From contig OX463847.1 in assembly GCA_949825065.1 (NCBI GenBank), positions 35,845,789 to 35,909,788 of the forward strand: 64,000 bases of DNA. The letters are read 5' to 3'. This document shows positions 43,800 to 55,077 of this stretch, piece after piece. The stretch comes from Odontocerum albicorne. Taxonomy: Eukaryota; Arthropoda; Insecta; Trichoptera; Odontoceridae. The translations under genes were made by a program, and so were the position numbers. The notes beneath the pieces are model-generated. The model had not been told where the DNA came from. It did no database searches and saw nothing but the letters and a program-made list of their open reading frames with translations. Every line of letters begins with the position of its first letter. Position 1 is the first letter of the stretch.

Positions 43800-44245
43800 A
43801 TATTGAGTATAACCTGGCGAATTTATTGTTAAGTGGCATCTGTTTTAACCAAACAGAAAGGTATTGTAATTTGTTTTATCGAACACTGTTTATTCCACTT
43901 TTTGTAACGGTATAACCCGACCGGTTTCAATGCTTTTACCTCATCATTAGGGGAGCATAAACAAGACGTGTTTGTGCTCCCCTGATGATGGGGTGAAAGC
44001 CTTGAAACCGGTAGGGTTATGCCGTTAAAAAAGTGGAATAAACAGTGCTTGATAAAACAAATTACAATGTCTTTAAACCTCCACAATGTTACTGTCTTAA
44101 CTATAAATAATAAAAATAGAAAGGTGTTAAAGTGGCCTTAAGTGAAAATCAGACCGGAAGTAAAAAAAATGGTAGCAATGGGTATGGAACTCGTAATCCC
44201 CAGGCTGGAAGAAAGGGGCCTTACCAACAGGGTTACGGAGGTTTA
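43800..44245 (-). mobile_element. SINE1 copy split by FB1
   Basis: Left part 43800-43862 is the inverse tail (ATAACCTGGCGAATTTATTG). Right part 44118-44245 is the inverse body and head (GTGGCCTTAAGTGAAAATCA, AACTCGTAATCCCCAGGC). The two parts join cleanly if FB1 (43863-44117) and one copy of its duplication are removed. Confidence 0.88.
43863..44117 (+). mobile_element. FB1 foldback element, full copy inside SINE1
   Basis: 255 bp. The left arm begins ATTGTAATTTGTTTTATC, the right arm is its inverse, and the tail ends CTATAAATAATAAAAAT. An exact 8-bp duplication AGAAAGGT (43855-43862, 44118-44125) flanks it, extendable to 11 bp with one mismatch. The centre is ACAAGACGTGTTTGT. Confidence 0.92.
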
Positions 44246-44461
44246 AAGATAAACATGGTTGACTTTAGTATATAAAATATTTTATTTTTGTTTTGATTAT
44301 TTAATATTGAAGTTACATTTAATTTAAATAAATTATAAATGCGTTTACGAAACAAAAAAAAATAGTTTGCAAAACAAATTTATACCATGATTTTTTATTT
44401 TGCTCTATGTACTTTTAGCAAAAGTATGAAGTAAAGTAAAATTCAAAATTTATCGTAATAT

Positions 44462-44880
44462 CAAGTGTCGTAGTTAGATTTTTACTTGTCCCGTGCACGA
44501 CTTCATTTTTGGACCCCTTATTTTTATTTGTTGGTGGTTAATATGATATAAAAGTTCTTTACAAATATTTTTTATGTAAACAAGATCATTCCAATGCATT
44601 TATAAATTAAAATAATTTTTCTAATTACTCTTTTCTGGCTTTCACTTCAGCAAATTTATTGATATCATCATCATAACGAATATCTTTAACGATATTATAT
44701 TCAATCGAAATTATGGAAATATTGGATAATCGTTCTGAACAGAACAGCATGGTGGCGAGGTTTAAAATTTGAAATATTATTTTCTTATTTGACAATTTTT
44801 TTTGTCAGTTCGATTTTAGGGCCCCTTTAACTTGGGATCTGTGCTTGTGCACCTGTTGCATCTATCTAGTTACGGCACTG
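44462..44880. mobile_element. hAT-like MITE
   Basis: The left end CAAGTGTCGTAGTTAGAT and the inverse of the right end CAGTGCCGTAACTAGAT match closely. The interior has GCCCCTTTAACTTGGGATC and no frame. The flanks (GTAATAT, TTAATAT) are a degraded duplication at best. Confidence 0.7.
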
Positions 44881-45654
44881 TTAATATATGTTAATACCTT
44901 ATCTAAACTTTGAAGGCATGCAGTTTAAGGGCCCAATAAATGTAGAGAAGGACAATCTAAGGTGGAAAGAACTCTGTTTTGAATGAATTTAACATTTCTC
45001 AATAAGTTAAAAAGATAAACAACGACGTTCGTTGCCAAAAAAACTAGACTGGTATTTATTGCAAGAATCTTGTCAATGAGGAGATGGTAGATGATGGAAA
45101 TCTAAGTTTACCACCAAACAAAAAGAAGTTGACGATGATTTTAACACATCACCTTTCCTTGCCAACATTTATACATCGTGTCATACCAAACATGCTATTT
45201 TTTCTTTCAATTTGTCCTTTTCTCTCCAGAACATCACCATCTGTCTCGTTCCATTTATTAAAGTATTCTTTGTCTACCTCAGACGCTCACGACGGGTGCA
45301 ATATCACCTCCCTGGAGGGCAATTAAATTTTTTAATGGGCGTTGATGTGGACAAAATGGAAAGGGTTTTTAACAGAGTCATCGAGATATTTATTAAATGT
45401 TCCAGTAATAAAAAAATCAAACGTAAACGGCATTCGTTTTACAACTGTAAATATTATCTATGTAAAATTAAATGATGGATTCTACGACTATCAGTAATAT
45501 CTATAGTATCGTATTTGTATGGAACGAAAATAAATTTATAAAAAAATTGAAATTGTATCTATGGTTTCATATCATAGCAAATAAGCCAAAATGTGAGTAT
45601 TAATAAACTCGTTTTTTGACTTACGTTACAAGAACTAAAAATATTTTATTTTAC

Positions 45655-45740
45655 ACGTGAGGGGGGAGGGGTTAGTTTATTTTTTATTTTAAAATCTAAG
45701 GGGGTGTTTGTTTGAAAAAGTTTGGGAAACCCTGATCTAC
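45655..45740 (+). mobile_element. hAT right-end fragment
   Basis: GGGGGTGTTTGTTTGAAAAAG then TTTGGGAAACCCTG resembles the right ends at 25755 and 37545. No left end was found. Confidence 0.5.
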
Positions 45741-45929
45741 TATATTCTATCTAACTGGTCATTAATATCAGAAAAATAAATAAATATTTTTTTAGTCTAG
45801 TTCATCTCATTGTCTCGTATGTGTTCGAACCATTTCATGATTATTATTTTTTATTAGTTCTCCTAAAATCCACCTCTATCAAATCTTCATCCACCTTAAA
45901 TCAAGATGATTGTGTTTCACTATAGAAAT

Positions 45930-46565
45930 CTTATACGTACCATCACGCCGTTTCCCTGTCGAGGTAAGCAGAGATGAGATGGCACCAGACTTTCCTATCG
46001 CGACACACATCTTTCAACTCCTCTACATCGATACACCTTATATACAACTCCCACGTTTTCTATGACTTATTCACATTTCCATCTTTCAAAATATCATTCA
46101 CTCGATCCAATCATACGTTTATACGTCTTCGTCTATCGCGCCTTCAACACACATTTGCATATACCTTCTTATACAGCTCCATATGCCTTCTCATACTGTT
46201 CCTATAATTTTTCTGACATTTTGCGTTTCCTTTTTTTCAAAATATCATACGTTTAATCCAACTATACTTTCCTTGATTCTCATCTACCACGCCTTCCACT
46301 CACATTTGCACTATATATTTGTTCTGTTAGTGTTTCTTCAATCTCTCGTTATACATACCCTAATTATCTCAGGATGCTCTTCTTCATCGCACTTAATACA
46401 TTAGCCTTAAGTTCACATTTATTCCTAATCACTTCGTTATGTATTATGTCATAGATTGTCATCCCATGTGCCAATTAAATTGTTTCTACAGTATTTATTC
46501 GACTCTTTTCAGTCTATTTCCACGTCCACATTTCACTCCCATACACCAAAGTTGGTACTAGAATA
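45930..46565 (-). mobile_element. RTE-like LINE, long decayed fragment
   Basis: The inverse starts with the 3' end (ACGCCGTTTCCCTGTCGAGG), holds the GHVERM region near 46370 and the YGSEMWTWK region near 46530, and ends at VPTLVYGS just before the 62-bp array. Gene order equals the 42.2 kb copy. Confidence 0.75.
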
Positions 46566-47275
46566 CGGTGGTAGACTATCATCTTAGTAGATTTTGATAC
46601 TATTTGGTTCAAATATATCATATCATATACGAGTATGCGGTTGTAGATTATCATTTTAATAGATTTTGATACTTTTTGGGTTAAGTATTTACGAGTGTGC
46701 GGTTGTAGACTTATTGTAGACTATCATCTTAGTAGATTTTGATACTGTTCGGGTCAAGTATATACGAGTATGCGGTTGTAGACTATCATCTTAGTAGATA
46801 TTGATACTGTTTGGTTCAAGTATATACGAGTATGCGGTTGTAGACTATCATCTTGGTAGATTTTGATACAGTTTGGTTCAAGTATATACGAGTATGCGGT
46901 TGTAGACTATCATCTTTGTAGATATTGATACTGTTTGGTTCAAGTATATACAAGTATGTGGTTGTAGACTATCATCTTAGATGTTGATACTGTTTGGTTC
47001 AAGTACGAGTATATACGAGTATGCGGTTGTAGACCTTGGTAGATTTTGATACTGTTTGGTTCAAGTACTCGTATATACGAGTATGCGGTTGTAGACTATC
47101 ATCTTAGTAGATGTTGATACTGTTTGGTTCAAGTATATACGAGTATGCGGTTGTAGACTATCATCTTAGTAGATATTGATACTGTTTGGTTCAAGTATAT
47201 ACAAGTATGCGGTTGTAGACTATCATCTTGGTAGATTTTGATACTGTTCGGTTCAAGTATATACGAGTATGCATG
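46561..47275 (+). repeat. 62-bp array born from an RTE-like LINE
   Basis: About eleven units contain GCGGTTGTAGACTATCATC, TTAGTAGATTTTGATACTG and TTTGGTTCAAGTATATACGAG. The segment GTAGACTATCATCTTAGTAG continues the LINE frame of the neighbour (the SKSTKMIVY stretch upstream of ILVPTLVYGS), so the array grew at the LINE's 5' edge. Two adjacent units carry a 6-bp insertion at the same TA, in opposite orientation (47004-47011, 47066-47073). Confidence 0.93.
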
Positions 47276-47299
47276 TTTAAACGAACATACGAGTATAAC

Positions 47300-48350
47300 A
47301 ATAATTTTTTACTTACATAAAATAATAAATGAATTCTCAACAAAAACTATTTAAGAGCTTAATTAATAAATAATGTATGAATAATTTTTTTTCTTACCTG
47401 TCGTATGACATTCAGTTTTGATTTTTTTAATCCATTAATTAAGTTTTAAATAATAATAAAAAAAACAAACACCTCTTTTATATCTCAGTGTAGGCACCTA
47501 CTTGAATTTATATACTTAAAAATATAATTCTGTACAATAAATTAGTCACACATCTGCATATTAACATAGCGTGTCATTGGAAAGGAAAATACTGTCGTAA
47601 TTGCTAATTTGGAAATGGTTACTCATATCAAAGGTGCAATAGGTGGTACCCACTTAATATTCGTTCCTTTTTTGTTCACGTAGTTTTTTTAAACAATTTG
47701 TACTCAAAATCAAAGGTTAACGTCACGACGGATATCTATAATAGTCAAACACGTCAATGGTTTGCATACAATTTGAGAATAATTGTTAAATTTGTGGCGT
47801 ATTTCGAAATATTTACTTGATAATTTTATTATTATTTGTCACTTCACAGTCGTCAAACGAGATATACACGATCAAATTATTTGTCAAATGTTCGATTTTA
47901 TTTAAGTTGAAAAAAGTATGAAGATATTTTACTTTAAAATCTGTTTGCCAACTCACAATAATAAATATTACTTCACAAAGTTGACGAAGGATTTTAAATA
48001 AATGCGCTTTTCAGAGATTTAAAATAAAACATAATTTATCAATATAATATTTGAATAAATAAAAAAAGCACCAACAATATGCATATAAATCAAATCTGTA
48101 TAATCAATACGAAATACTTTTAAATACGTGAAAAATAAATTTGACTTCTTATTGATTTATTGTAATTTATTCGCTTCGTTGTTTTCTAAGAAAAACGGTA
48201 ACTAATTAATTAGAAATTAAGTAAAAAGTTATATTCCCGAAATATTTAACACTTTAAACATCGATTTATATGCATGACGCTTTTATTAAATTGCAGTCTA
48301 ATGAAATTCATTAAAAAAATTATGACTAATAATTTGATCGTATATCTAAA
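47300..48350. other. AT-rich stretch without recognisable features
   Basis: No gene or repeat named. If the exon candidate to the right is real, this would be its first intron. Confidence 0.4.
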
Positions 48351-48364
48351 GATTTATTCAAACG

Positions 48365-48765
48365 CGACGAGATTTTACCGGCATTTAGCGAAACGTCAAA
48401 ATTATCTACCCCGCCATATTGGTTCGGCGAGCCAATGGCGGTAAGGCGCGCGCGCACTGAGGTCTCCGCGTAGACTACGCGCGGAAGAGTCGCGGAACCA
48501 TCGCGGAACCGTTCTAAGTGGGTCATGGGGCCCCTTCTCTCACCGTCCGCCGTCGAAGTCGTCATCATCGCATCGGAAGTCGCCATTTTTTTTCTTTCAT
48601 ATATTTTGCCTCCACATAGTTTTTGTACAAATCCAAATCGCGCATTTCTTCGGCATTCTCCCGACCCTCGGTCCCCCCCCATCTGAACGGTATATTGCCG
48701 ATAACCGTTTAATAAGACAAAGAATCAGTCCGACTTCTTCTGAGACGTCACTAGACTATGCGCCG
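48365..48765 (-). promoter_or_regulatory. CpG-rich island, possible promoter and first exon
   Basis: This is the only long CpG-rich stretch in the window. It holds two facing CCAAT motifs (ATTGGTTCGGCGAGCCAAT near 48418), a repeated TCGCGGAACC, a GCGCGCGC run and GAGACGTCAC near 48742. On the minus strand an ATG in the context AAAAATGGCG lies at 48586. This resembles a housekeeping-type promoter in an otherwise AT-rich insect genome. A GC-rich element fragment is the main alternative. Confidence 0.4.
48544..48586 (-). CDS. Candidate first coding exon, unknown gene
   Basis: The frame reads MATSDAMMTTSTAD and one extra base, then ACG|GTGAGAG, a good splice donor. The start has A-rich upstream context and GCG as second codon. 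The frame stays open past the donor for a further stretch, and upstream to 48682, so length alone does not define the exon. The next exons would lie at lower coordinates on this strand and none was found down to the window start. The protein is not recognised. A chance frame in GC-rich DNA cannot be excluded. Confidence 0.3.
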
Positions 48766-48809
48766 CCTTAATATTGCTCCTTTTATACTATTCATCTAAA
48801 TTAATCTAC

Positions 48810-49265
48810 ATACATATACCCATTCATCATCACACCATGCCACTTGCGGGGTACGTAGAGATAACGTATCACCATACTGTTCTATCCAAGCACACAACTT
48901 TCGCCTCCTCCAGATTCACACATCTCGTCATGCACAATCCTCAATTATTCATAATTCTCACTTAATCTTCTTTCAAAATCTGATCTAATTGATCTAAGTC
49001 ACGTTTTCCTCGATTTAACTTTTCCATGCAAACTTTGCACCTCTGACTTGTATATTCCGTTAAATATTCTTTCAACATTTATTTTCTCTGTATGCCCAAA
49101 GCATCTTATCGCTATTTTCGTAATTTAACGTCACTTATTTCTAATGTCTCCATTCCGCCTTCTTTCAAACATTGAAAACACACATTTTTTTCTAAGTGCA
49201 TTCACCCCTACAGCATTAATTTTATTTTCATCCTTTCCAAGCTTAACTTTCCTATATTAAGTCAC
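48810..49265 (-). mobile_element. RTE-like LINE fragment, drifted
   Basis: The inverse starts with the 3' end (ACACCATGCCACTTGCGGGG) and continues through CATCTTATCGCTATTTTCG-type blocks and a degraded GHVERM region near 49100. Order equals 1072-1540. Confidence 0.6.
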
Positions 49266-49389
49266 TAAAGTAATCTGCACAGTCTTCTTCTTCATCGTGA
49301 CGTCTGAGAATGCTGAGGAACGTGACCCACATTTTTTTAGCATATTCATGTGGTTTCTTAGGAAAATAGTGCGGTGGTTTTCCATTTTC

Positions 49390-49515
49390 TTCCGTACTCG
49401 ACGCGTACCGATGCTCCACTCAAATGACTCAGGATTTTTTTCTGCCCAACATTCGAGGGTATAAGGATATCTATGACTTCGGTCATATTTATTCTTTCAA
49501 AAAAGAAAAAAAAAA
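49390..49515 (+). mobile_element. SINE2 3' part
   Basis: CATTCGAGGGTATAAGGATA, TCTATGACTTCGGTCATATT and TATTCTTTC with an A-rich end match the SINE2 tail at 23970-24030. Confidence 0.7.
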
Positions 49516-49719
49516 CATGTCGGTGTGCTCGTCTCACTTCGACGTGCCATCGGATTCAGTACAGCGCGCAGCGGTTTGGACAGTGAATTTGCTGGTGTGC
49601 GATGACAAATTCACTTAAAAAAAACAAACTCCACAACACAGCTTCGCTTTCCAACAGAATCGACATTGGAATGGCAAGGGGATGCTCGACTACGAGGCCC
49701 AGCAACGACGACTTACCTA

Positions 49720-49830
49720 CTCTAGTGGTTCTTAACCTAAAGACTTGATTACTGGGACCGAAGACAATATTGTCGCGCTCTTTAATATGTCCGCATTATC
49801 GATTCGTACATGTTGATGGGTACCACAAGA
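49720..49830 (-). repeat. Inverted copy of the 105-bp unit
   Basis: ACCGAAGACAATATTGTCGC and TTTAATATGTCCGCATTATC are the inverse of the unit at 29565-29835. It is preceded by GTGGTTCTTAACCTAAAG, also found near 10530 and 29825 in inverse. Confidence 0.55.
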
Positions 49831-50504
49831 ACGAATAAATCTGGTTTTTGTTCTAGTCCTTCATAATACTACAGCGGTTTAAAATATATACGAGTATTAT
49901 ATTGTATTTGTCGACCCTTGGAGGTCTCTCCGTTAGCCGTTGTTTTCTTCAGTTGAAAATCTTAAGCAGAGCCTGTTCACTCTGCCCCGCGTGCCCGTTG
50001 GAATGTCGTCTGCCTGCGGTCTGTGTCTGTGTCCGTGATGATCAAACTTATTCACATGCTTGGTCGATTACCGAATTTTTACGCCGATTTACATGCTTGT
50101 TAAATTACAGTTACAAGTTAAACAGTTCTTTAGGGACAACTCAAAAAGTATTGACTAAAATTAAAAAAATACTGACCTATACATATGCTAAAGTGGTTTA
50201 TGGAAGATTGGTTTCCGTGGATTCGGAGAAATTGGATTAGATGCCCATATTCTTCTACTTCTACCTGTCTGTAGCTTGTGGACCTTGAAGAAAATCCTAT
50301 GCTGATTGTATCTGACTTCCTTTCGACCGGTTATGTCTAGTTATCTTCATTGCATATTCTCCTCAAATGTACAATATTTCGTCTCATATTGTAAACTCAT
50401 CGCTTTCTTGGATGACCGAGTGGTTATCTATTTCATTTTAATTGTATACAGTAAAATCTGACGTTCTTACCGTACATACAGCAAAGCCCTCTTAAGCCAT
50501 GCAT

Positions 50505-50665
50505 TAATTTCTGATGTCTTTATTCCTCTTTCATTCACACATTGATACTACGTATACTATAAATACTTAGTGCACGCATTTTCACACCATTTTCCTTGTC
50601 CTTACCGTACTTTAGCCAAGTCCAAGTTTCTCTACCATAAGTAAAAGAGGACATTTTTATTATTG
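50505..50665 (-). mobile_element. RTE-like LINE fragment
   Basis: The minus strand reads SSFTYGRETWTWLKYGKDK then NGVKMRALSIY, the YGSETWTW/VEMRALR block. Confidence 0.75.
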
Positions 50666-50671
50666 TAATAG

Positions 50672-50775
50672 TCTTTTGTTGTATACCATACAACCCGACT
50701 GGCTTATTGCCATGTGTTAATCTCTTCCATTTAAACAAAAATATATAAAAGTGGCCTTAAGTGAAACCTGATTGT
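50672..50775 (-). mobile_element. SINE1 fragment
   Basis: ATACAACCCGACTGGCTTAT, TGCCATGTGTTAATCTCTTC, AGTGGCCTTAAGTGAAACC. The head is missing. The TACGAGTA octamer stands at its right edge. Confidence 0.8.
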
Positions 50776-50884
50776 ACGAGTATGTTTATTTATCCAAGTT
50801 TTAATCGTAGAATTCAGTTTTTTAACCACAACTTATTAAATCTCATGTCTTTCGAGTAATTCACCGAAATCTCGAGTAATTTCG

Positions 50885-51190
50885 ATAGCATTGTATGGAT
50901 GATAACATGGATGATGAACAAGAAACATAGTATATCTCTTGAAGAAACATAGTATATCAAGAAACATAGTATATCTCTCTAGAGTTGTAATGTTGTGTGG
51001 AGTGGTAACATGGATGATGAGCAAGACACATAGTATACGAGTATGTCTTAGAGTTGTAATGTTGTATGGAGTGGTAACATGGATGATGAACAAGAAACAT
51101 GGTATATGTCTTAGAGTTGTAATGTTGTATGGAGTGGTAACATGGACGATAAACAAGAAACATGGTATATGTCTTAGAGTTGTATTGTAG
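50885..51190 (+). repeat. 63-bp tandem array, about four and a half units
   Basis: Unit GGAGTGGTAACATGGATGAT, GAACAAGAAACATGGTATAT, GTCTTAGAGTTGTAATGTTG and TAT. One unit (around 51036-51043) carries a 6-bp insertion that turns TATATG into TATACGAGTATG. Confidence 0.92.
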
Positions 51191-51194
51191 GAGA

Positions 51195-51480
51195 CGGAAG
51201 ATCCGTCTTCTATGGGCTTAGAGGCGCACCAATGTCTCTATCTTCCAAGTTTTAGAAATTATCGAGAGACTTTCGACAATATGCAATAAAATTATGCTAA
51301 CGTACTATGGGCATGTTGCCAGAAAGATTAATGAAATACTGAAGTTGTTAGTGATAACTTTTTAAACGCTGCAGTCAACATGGTCCAGAACCGGGAACGA
51401 TGAAGATAGGTGGTGCACCAAGTTCCAGACATAACAGAAGACCACGACGCTCAGCATTGAGCACGCGATGAAGGAGAATA
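51195..51480 (+). mobile_element. RTE-like LINE fragment
   Basis: RRTNVSIFQVLEIIERLST-like sequence, then TYYGHVARKIN near 51300, then a drifted end with TEDHDAQH. This is the class seen at 29345-29560. Confidence 0.65.
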
Positions 51481-51717
51481 TTTCATGTGTATTCAATTTA
51501 ATTTTAGAAACTAATATTTGAAGGATTTTGGCAAATGCTCTAGGCGTTAAAATACCTTTATTTGGTCCTGGACATAGGATAATAATTATAAATAAATTAC
51601 CTATACAACGTCATTTCGTAATACTTTTTTAAAACGTGTTTTTTTATAAATTTATTGAAATGCACTGAATATGCACCATTAAATTTTGTTAGATAAATTC
51701 ACATTTTTCTTAGAATG

Positions 51718-51790
51718 GACATAATCTGGCAGGCTTAGTGTCATATATCTCCCCATTAACCAGAAATACGTTAAAGAAGCTGTATCGGAT
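51718..51790 (-). mobile_element. SINE1 tail fragment
   Basis: ATAATCTGGCAGGCTTAGTG, ATTAACCAGAAATACGTTAA is the inverse tail. Confidence 0.6.
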
Positions 51791-52227
51791 GAATGCGTCA
51801 TATAGATTAGTCATTTTTATTTGTATTACCTGTAAACATTGTTAAATTATGACTTGTAAAATTGTTTGAAAATCTTTAAAATTATTGTATTTTAATAAAA
51901 ACTCCTTTTGTGGGGTTTTCGCATTATCACTTCATATATTTGGACGGTCCCTGCGCACGATAAGCACGTGACAAGTGTTTAGCTAGAGTAGGCTGACGAC
52001 ATAAGCGGTCCGATTGAGGGTCTTGCGATGTGCTAAAGATAAGGACGCATAATAATAAAAAAATGTTCTCGTCTGAAACGTCATACTGTGTTTTATTTCT
52101 ACAAAGTTCAACTGATCAACGAGGAATCTCTTCTATTCACCCTGCTCTTCACCGAATTGAAGTCACACCGGAATCTTCGAGGATTAAGCGGCAACCATCC
52201 ACCTATTCTATAATCTTTGTACCGGTG

Positions 52228-52362
52228 TTGTACAGAAGCCTTGAATGAAAATCTGACTGGAATAATTTTTTCATAAAAATGTGTACCTAGGTGAAACAAA
52301 TTCGCAACCCTCAGGTTGAAAAAAAACATCTTAACAATCTGGTTACGGAGTTTGCACACATT
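52228..52362 (-). mobile_element. SINE1 fragment
   Basis: GAAGCCTTGAATGAAAATCT, CGCAACCCTCAGGTTG, CATCTTAACAATCTGGTTAC. Inverse body and head, tail missing. Confidence 0.75.
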
Positions 52363-52489
52363 AAACATATTAATCGTCTAGTTCGAGATGGCGAAGACTG
52401 CGACCGGTTGTAAGTATTGGGATACTTCAATCGGTTGAAAAGACCAGGCTACTTTGATTGGTTTTAAATAAATAAATAATTGATTATAT

Positions 52490-52670
52490 GGTAGTTTTAT
52501 TGATAGCAGCACAGTATGTATACATTTAAATACATTCCAAAATCACATATACATCTCAAGATAAATAGCAGAAAATACATTTAAAATATAAGCTATCAAG
52601 TCTGGGCTCATCTCATAACATCCCCACCAATATAGGGTGAGCCTGGCCGCAAACACAAGATGTTTATGAA
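52490..52670 (-). repeat. Family Z copy 2
   Basis: TTTTATTGATAGCAGCACAG, GCTATCAAGTCTGGGCTCAT, CCCACCAATATAGGGTGAG and CACAAGATGTTTATG. It runs straight into the 42-bp array. Confidence 0.7.
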
Positions 52671-52671
52671 G

Positions 52672-53000
52672 TAGCTGACTATATGAAACGGGTGGGATCG
52701 ATAATTTATGAAGTAGCTGACCATATAGAACGGGTGGGATCGATAATTTATGAAGTAGCTGACCATATAGAACGGGTGGGATCGATAATTTATGAAGTAG
52801 CTGACCATATAGAACGGGTGGGATCGATAATTTATGAAGTAGCTGACCATATAGAACGGGTGATATCGATAATTTATGAAGTAGCTGACCATATAGAACG
52901 GGTGGGATCGATAATTTATGAAGTAGCTGACCATATAGAACGGGTAGGATCGATAATTTATGAAGTAGCTGACCATATAGAACGGGCGGGATCGATAATT
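52672..53000 (+). repeat. 42-bp tandem array, about 7.6 units
   Basis: Unit GAAGTAGCTGACCATATAGA, ACGGGTGGGATCGATAATTT and AT. Because 42 is a multiple of three, three frames are open right through (for example repeating ADHIERVGSIIYEV). These are not genes. Confidence 0.96.
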
Positions 53001-53009
53001 CTTCGACCA

Positions 53010-54300
53010 TAATTCTTGAAATATTTTATTTGTTAAATGTGACTTTATTTATAATAGTATTTTTACAGATCATTTTATATTTGTTAAAAGCTATATCGTG
53101 TACATAATTACTTTTCTCTTAACATGTTTAAAAATTGCGACATAGATAGTGCGTTTTAGGATACTTCATCCTGTTTCGCTATATAGTATATGATTGACAT
53201 GTAAAATATTTAATAAATAATACAAATTAAATTAATCATACTTTTATAGAAATAAAAATTACAAATAATTCTATAACTTAATCAATATTACACAAAACTT
53301 ATTTATTTATGTTTTTTTTTAATAAATGTGTGAGTACTTTGCTATATTACTAAAGGCTTTATTATTTATTTAAAAAAATTGTTCTAAATTTAAAAGTTTA
53401 CTTAATTCATCTACTGCCCACACATAAAACCTTTTATCAATAAATTCATAAGAACTCTGGTATATAAATAAATGTTTCATTTCATATACAATACACTTTT
53501 TTATAAATATATACACATATAGAAGTAATAATTATATAAAGAAATGTACACATACTTGTATATCAAATATATATTTTTTCAATATATTCGGCGAAGAAAT
53601 TTCAAAACGATGAATTGTAAGGTAAAAATTGAGTCATTGAAAAAATGTCGGCGATGAATTGCAGTCGAAGAAATGACGCAAATGTAGTCAAGAAGATTCT
53701 CACGTTCACATTATTTGAGGTACTCGTACATTATATTTAGAGGAAAATGTCCCGGGTCCCTAAATCGCGTTAGAAAAATAAATAAATTGTAAGTGTAAAT
53801 TGTAAGTTCTATAATGGTATAGAAAACTCTGAGGCTATATTTATGTTAGTAATGGTGTCCTCTGTTTAGCGAGGAAAACATATGACTGATAGACATTATA
53901 CAATTTTTCGATTTATCCGGCGATCGTTCCTTCATTATAACAAATTTTTAACTTAACGTTTTACCAAATGGTCTTAACGTTTCTCTCTGAATAAAAAACA
54001 CTTATTTAGTTGCATTATTATAATAATTTATAATGATAATGTGTGAACGAGTGAATAAATTTTCGCCGGTGAATGGTCGGCCCCTGAAGCTAACAATGGT
54101 AATTTAAAAATAAAATTTCTTTTAATTAACTCCATCAGCATGCACTTAAGAAAAATAAGAAATAAATAAGTTTAGTACTAGCTTACTTATAATTATTTGT
54201 ATAATCAAGAAATTTTACTTTATAAAATATGCGATTACCTTGAAATATTTAGAAGTTTATTCTCAACTACTAGATGTATTGCAATAGAACAAATCTTATA
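53010..54300. other. AT-rich stretch without recognisable features
   Basis: No gene or repeat named. Confidence 0.45.
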
Positions 54301-54308
54301 CGAACTAG

Positions 54309-54486
54309 TTCTACATTCTTTCAATCTTTATAACACTTCACTCTATTGGGTTGGAATCGAATAATCATTCTACATTCTTTCAATCTTTATAACACTTCAC
54401 TCTATTGGGTTGGAATCGAATAATCATTCTACATTCTTTCAATCTTTATAACACTTTACTCTATTGGGTTGGAATCGAATAATCAT
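54309..54486 (+). repeat. 59-bp tandem triplication
   Basis: TTCTACATTCTTTCAATC recurs at 54309, 54368 and 54427. The three units differ at one base, so the event is recent. Confidence 0.95.
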
Positions 54487-54494
54487 TTTAATAA

Positions 54495-54765
54495 ACGGGA
54501 CATTTACTATATATAGCCTCGTTTAGAGAGTAGATTCTACTGAAAGGCGTTTTACCTCGGAAATCGTACCTCCTATTATTGAAATACTGTAAATAGTACA
54601 AAAAATAGAACAATTTGATATTAAAGATATGAAGAAAACGGCTGAGATAATTAGGTTGAGTACTTTGCCGCGGCATATGTATATGTTTATATTTGGTAAG
54701 AAAACCGCTGAAAACTTAACTTAGATCTTCTTACATGTGATAGCTATACACTCGGCTTTAGGTAG
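54495..54765 (+). repeat. Family Y copy, long
   Basis: ATATAGCCTCGTTTAGAGAG, TTCTACTGAAAGGCGTTTTA, GCATATGTATATGTTTATAT, AAAACCGCTGAAAAC and TACATGTGATAG. Confidence 0.7.
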
Positions 54766-54774
54766 ATAGTAGTT

Positions 54775-55077
<303 letters not shown>

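Noticed and set aside
43975..44030. Hammerhead-ribozyme-like core CTGATGA...GAAA in FB1
   Set aside because: A stem like CGGTA/TACCG can be drawn after GAAA, but no stem I forms with the flanking bases, the 14.8 kb copy has CTGAAGATGA instead, and the long palindrome would dominate folding.
52543..53012. Overlapping 109-155-codon frames on both strands
   Set aside because: A 42-bp tandem array keeps three frames open. No gene signals.
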